Source: Anaerococcus sp. Marseille-Q5996
GTDB lineage: Bacteria > Bacillota > Clostridia > Tissierellales > Peptoniphilaceae
Direction of reading: 5' to 3'
DNA: 64,000 bases
NCBI RefSeq assembly: GCF_946893725.1
Contig: NZ_CAMPPE010000002.1
Span: 62,001-126,000, forward strand
The notes under the pieces are model-generated. The model did no database searches. It saw only the letters and a program-made list of their open reading frames with translations, and had not been told where the DNA came from. This document shows positions 61,117 to 64,000 of this stretch, piece by piece. Numbering within the stretch: the first letter of the stretch is position 1; each line of letters opens with the position of its first letter. The position numbers and the translations under genes were made by a program.

Positions 61117-63104
61117 TGGACCTACTAGACCTAAAAGGCATAGGAGAAAAGAAAAAAGAAACTCTTAGAAAATTAAATATTTATACTGTTTCCGATTTGT
61201 ACAATTACTATCCTACAAGTTTTGAGGATAGGAGTCATAAAACAAATGTTTTAAAAGCAAATCCAAATAAAAAATCTTATTTTGAGTGGAAGATAGTAAG
61301 TAAATCATTTCAAAATCGCACACGAGTTGGGATGATAACTTACTTGTTTGCCTTAGAAGAATCGACCAATCAAAAAATAAAAATTATTTGGTTTAATGAT
61401 AGATTTTCCCACCAGAAATTAAAAATGGGAGAGACCTATAAGTTTTATTGCAAGGTGAATTATGAAAATAAGGTGTATGAGACAATCAATCCTATTTTTT
61501 GTGAACTAGATGATGATCAAATTGGAAATATAATTGCAATTTATCCACTTACTAAAGGTATTAACCAAAAACAATTATCTGGATTTATTAAAGAAGGTCT
61601 AAAAAATTTTGATAATGATGAAGAAATATTTGATAATAATATTTTAAAAAAGTTTTATTTTAATAGAAAACTAGAAAATCTCAATCAAATTCATTTTCCT
61701 AGCAAAAAAGAAAATTTGATGGCAGCAAAATCACAAATTAAAATTATGGATTTTGTAAAAGAGCTAATTTATATTGACTATATCAATAAAAGGCTTCAAA
61801 GAAAGCAAAATTTGAACTTAGAATATGATTTAGATTACATTTTAAATAATTTAGATTTTAAACTTACTAGATCACAATTAATTTCATTAAAAGAAATACT
61901 TGAGGACTCCAATAAAAACCAATTAATGAATAGGCTTTTAATTGGGGATGTAGGCTCCGGAAAAACTATTGTTGCGCTTATTGCAATGATTATTTTTGCA
62001 ATAAATGGCTACCAAGCTGCCATGATGGTACCAACAGAGGTTTTAGCTATCCAACAATACGAAAAAAATTTAGATTTAATCAGAAAATTTGGTTTAAATT
62101 TAGGATTGCTAACAGGATCTCAAAAAAATAAAGATGAGATTAAGGAAAAACTTGCCAATGGTGAAATTGACATTGTAATTGGAACTCATGCACTCATACA
62201 GGAAGACGTAGTTATTAAGGATTTACGTTTTGTAGTAAATGATGAGCAGCATAGATTTGGTGTTGGCCAAAGGCAAGCACTTGGTCAAAAGGGTGAAAAA
62301 GTTAATTACCTTACCATGACTGCAACACCAATTCCAAGAACAATTTCCTTAAGATTGTCAAAGATTTTAGACCTATCAATGATAAATGAGTTGCCTAAGG
62401 GCAGAAAAGCAATTGCAACCAGTGTTGTAACTGAGCCAATGGAAGAAACTTTATTTTATGAGATAAATAAAAATCTAGATGATGGTAGGCAAATATATAT
62501 AGTTTCTAATAATATAGATGCCGATGATCAAAACAGTGTAGAAAATCTATACAAGCGTTATAAAAAACAATTTAAAAATCGCATAGTAAAAAAACTACAT
62601 GGAGATATGAAAGCTACCGATAAAGAAAAGACCCTAAAGGATTTTGCGAATGGGAAAATCGAAATTTTAATATCTACGACTGTAATTGAAGTTGGTATTG
62701 ATGTAGCAAATGCAAATACTATGGTAATTTATAATGCAAATCATTTTGGACTTTCATCTCTCCACCAATTGCGTGGAAGAGTTGGTAGAGGGCCCTATGA
62801 TTCATTTTGTTATTTGGTAAGTAAAAATGCAGATGGTATGGCAAAATTAAATATCTTAGTGAATAATGAAAATGGATTTGATATTGCAAAGAAAGACTTC
62901 GACCTCCGTGGCGGTGGCAAAATTTTATCATCCATCCAACATGGAAGAAATATCAGCCAAATAGAGTTTTTAAATATGGAAAAAGAAGAAATTGATAAAG
63001 GCTTTGAGATATTTGATTATCTAAAATCAAACAATTTTGAAGGTGTAAATTTTTCTTATATAGAAAAGTTTTTTGAAACGGACAAAAGGATAATTTTAAA
63101 TTAA
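61116..63104 (+). CDS. recG: ATP-dependent DNA helicase RecG
   Basis: A 662-residue branch-migration helicase for stalled forks. N-terminal wedge (OB) domain; Walker A GDVGSGKTIVAL; TxxGxQK-like LTGSQKN; GTHAL; DEQHRFGVGQR box; TATPIPRT; C-terminal helicase motifs STTVIEVGIDVANA and HQLRGRVGRG. Shares ends with neighbours (TAATG). Confidence 0.96.
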   Translation: MDLLDLKGIGEKKKETLRKLNIYTVSDLYNYYPTSFEDRSHKTNVLKANPNKKSYFEWKIVSKSFQNRTRVGMITYLFALEESTNQKIKIIWFNDRFSHQKLKMGETYKFYCKVNYENKVYETINPIFCELDDDQIGNIIAIYPLTKGINQKQLSGFIKEGLKNFDNDEEIFDNNILKKFYFNRKLENLNQIHFPSKKENLMAAKSQIKIMDFVKELIYIDYINKRLQRKQNLNLEYDLDYILNNLDFKLTRSQLISLKEILEDSNKNQLMNRLLIGDVGSGKTIVALIAMIIFAINGYQAAMMVPTEVLAIQQYEKNLDLIRKFGLNLGLLTGSQKNKDEIKEKLANGEIDIVIGTHALIQEDVVIKDLRFVVNDEQHRFGVGQRQALGQKGEKVNYLTMTATPIPRTISLRLSKILDLSMINELPKGRKAIATSVVTEPMEETLFYEINKNLDDGRQIYIVSNNIDADDQNSVENLYKRYKKQFKNRIVKKLHGDMKATDKEKTLKDFANGKIEILISTTVIEVGIDVANANTMVIYNANHFGLSSLHQLRGRVGRGPYDSFCYLVSKNADGMAKLNILVNNENGFDIAKKDFDLRGGGKILSSIQHGRNISQIEFLNMEKEEIDKGFEIFDYLKSNNFEGVNFSYIEKFFETDKRIILN

Positions 63105-63646
63105 TGAGAGTTGTAGCAGGAAAATATAAGGGTTTTAACCTAATTGCACCAAAAAATAAGAATACTAGACCTACTGATAATAAAATCAAGGAAGCTATTT
63201 TTGATATGCTTTATCCAATGAAGACAAATGGCAATGCCCTAGACTTGTTTGCTGGAAGTGGGCAAATGGGTATAGAATTTTTATCTAGAGGCTTAAACTT
63301 TGTTTATTTTAATGAAATAGATAGGATAAGTTTAAAATCCTTAAAGGAAAATTTAGAAAAAATAAATGATCCAAATTATGAAATTTCTAAGCTAGATTAT
63401 AGGGCTGCCTTGGAAAATTATAAAAATAAAGGCATAAAATTTGATTATATTCTCCTAGACCCTCCCTATGATGAAGAATACATCACAGAATCGGTGGAAT
63501 TAATTTTAAATTATGAATTGTTAAATGACGATGGTATAGTAATAACAGAATCAGATAGAAACATTGAGTTTTCTGATACATATGATTTATATCTCATTAA
63601 AGAGAAAACTTATGGAAGGAAAATAGTTAAAATTTATATAAAATGA
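63104..63646 (+). CDS. rsmD: 16S rRNA (guanine-966-N2)-methyltransferase
   Basis: A 180-residue RsmD. RVVAGKYKG at the N-terminus, AdoMet motif I LDLFAGSGQMGIEFL, and catalytic LLDPPYDEEY. Overlaps recG at the start and coaD at the end (ATGA). Confidence 0.95.
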   Translation: MRVVAGKYKGFNLIAPKNKNTRPTDNKIKEAIFDMLYPMKTNGNALDLFAGSGQMGIEFLSRGLNFVYFNEIDRISLKSLKENLEKINDPNYEISKLDYRAALENYKNKGIKFDYILLDPPYDEEYITESVELILNYELLNDDGIVITESDRNIEFSDTYDLYLIKEKTYGRKIVKIYIK

Positions 63647-64000
63647 AAGTAATATATCCAGGAACCTTTGACCCACCAACCTTTGGCCATCTTGATATTA
63701 TAAAAAGACTTAGCCAAATGTTTGATGAAGTAGTAGTTGCACTTTTGATAAATGGAAATAAAAATCCGATTTTTACCCTTGACGAAAGAATCGAAATGAT
63801 AAAATCAGAAGTGGATGACCATAACCTTAAGAATGTAAGTATAAAAACCTTTGATGGTTTAATGGTAAACTTTGCAAAAGAAGAAGATGCACACATAATT
63901 GCAAGAGGTCTTAGGGGAATGGCGGACTATGAATATGAAAGAAATCTTGCTAGGGTAAATGAAGCGCTTTACAAGGGACTAGAAACAGTATATCTTTTAA
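63643..64000 (+). CDS. coaD: Phosphopantetheine adenylyltransferase (3' end outside window)
   Basis: First 119 residues of CoaD, penultimate enzyme of coenzyme A synthesis. YPGTFDPPTFGHLDIIKR carries the nucleotidyltransferase T/HxGH motif and IIARGLRGMADYEYE the conserved Arg segment. ATG 63643 overlaps the rsmD stop; the gene runs off the window. Confidence 0.95.
   Translation, partial: MKVIYPGTFDPPTFGHLDIIKRLSQMFDEVVVALLINGNKNPIFTLDERIEMIKSEVDDHNLKNVSIKTFDGLMVNFAKEEDAHIIARGLRGMADYEYERNLARVNEALYKGLETVYLL

Noticed and set aside
1-64000. tRNA, rRNA, integrase, transposase or phage genes
   Set aside because: I looked for cloverleaf ends (GGTTCGAATC-like T arms followed by CCA) and for transposase or integrase motifs and found none I could support.

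Overview
The window is chromosome from a low-GC, anaerobic Gram-positive bacterium. Pyruvate:ferredoxin oxidoreductase, L-lactate dehydrogenase, HPr kinase, a methionine T-box leader, strong AGGAGG ribosome sites and the asp23-fakA-recG-rsmD-coaD order all point to Bacillota. Peptoniphilaceae/Anaerococcus-like is my best guess, inferred from gene content and AT-rich codon use, not from a marker gene. No tRNA, rRNA, CRISPR array, complete transposase or integrase was seen.

Layout. 0-8.9 kb: end of a sodium symporter, ldh with a HAD nucleotidase, then small detoxification genes. The latter include an OYE-type flavin reductase / MarR / nitroreductase operon behind a perfect palindromic operator. 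9-19.5 kb is an accessory, decaying region. It holds a Schlafen/AlbA-type regulator with large inverted repeats, a wrecked dicarboxylate/cystine-type symporter ahead of a D-cysteine desulfhydrase gene, and a type I restriction locus. That locus is cut open by conjugative-element and metallochaperone debris, leaving a PcfB::HsdR in-frame chimera. Also here are a duplicated aminopeptidase tail, a YdhK lipoprotein, and an alanine symporter reduced by internal deletion. 19.5-38 kb: a MetE-like gene under a Met T-box, a SelD-type FAD oxidoreductase, a carbohydrate ABC operon (ATPase, two permeases, binding lipoprotein, YesL-like protein), then housekeeping and transport genes (ylxP, fRMsr, brnQ, trmB, map, a UvrD-like helicase). 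39.4-50.8 kb: core genes (Ddl-like ligase, tdk, ychF, pepP, uvrC, hprK, nifJ). 59-64 kb: asp23-fakA-recG-rsmD-coaD.

The most interesting content is a dispersed system related to what has been called the rSAM/selenodomain or arsenosugar (ArsS) system. At 38.05-39.36 kb an AhpD-like protein precedes a radical SAM protein whose ORF stops at a UGA exactly where homologues carry a C-terminal Cys. The UGA is followed by a good SECIS-like hairpin, so the protein is probably a selenoprotein. At 50.9-58.9 kb, two convergent operons encode the two glycosyltransferase-like families that accompany this radical SAM protein elsewhere. One of these is fused to an APH/choline-kinase-like domain. With them are two TVP38/TMEM64 membrane proteins, two lipoprotein rhodaneses, a CCG-domain iron-sulfur protein, a C-GCAxxG-C-C protein and an odd nucleoside hydrolase. 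No arsenic methyltransferase gene is visible in the window, so the substrate (arsenic, selenium or sulfur compound) is open.

Several genes (CDF transporter, hsdM, thioredoxin-like, DUF4177, DAACS, AGCS) are broken by small indels, stops or deletions. Some lesions are one-base losses in homopolymers and could be sequencing errors; the large deletions cannot be.
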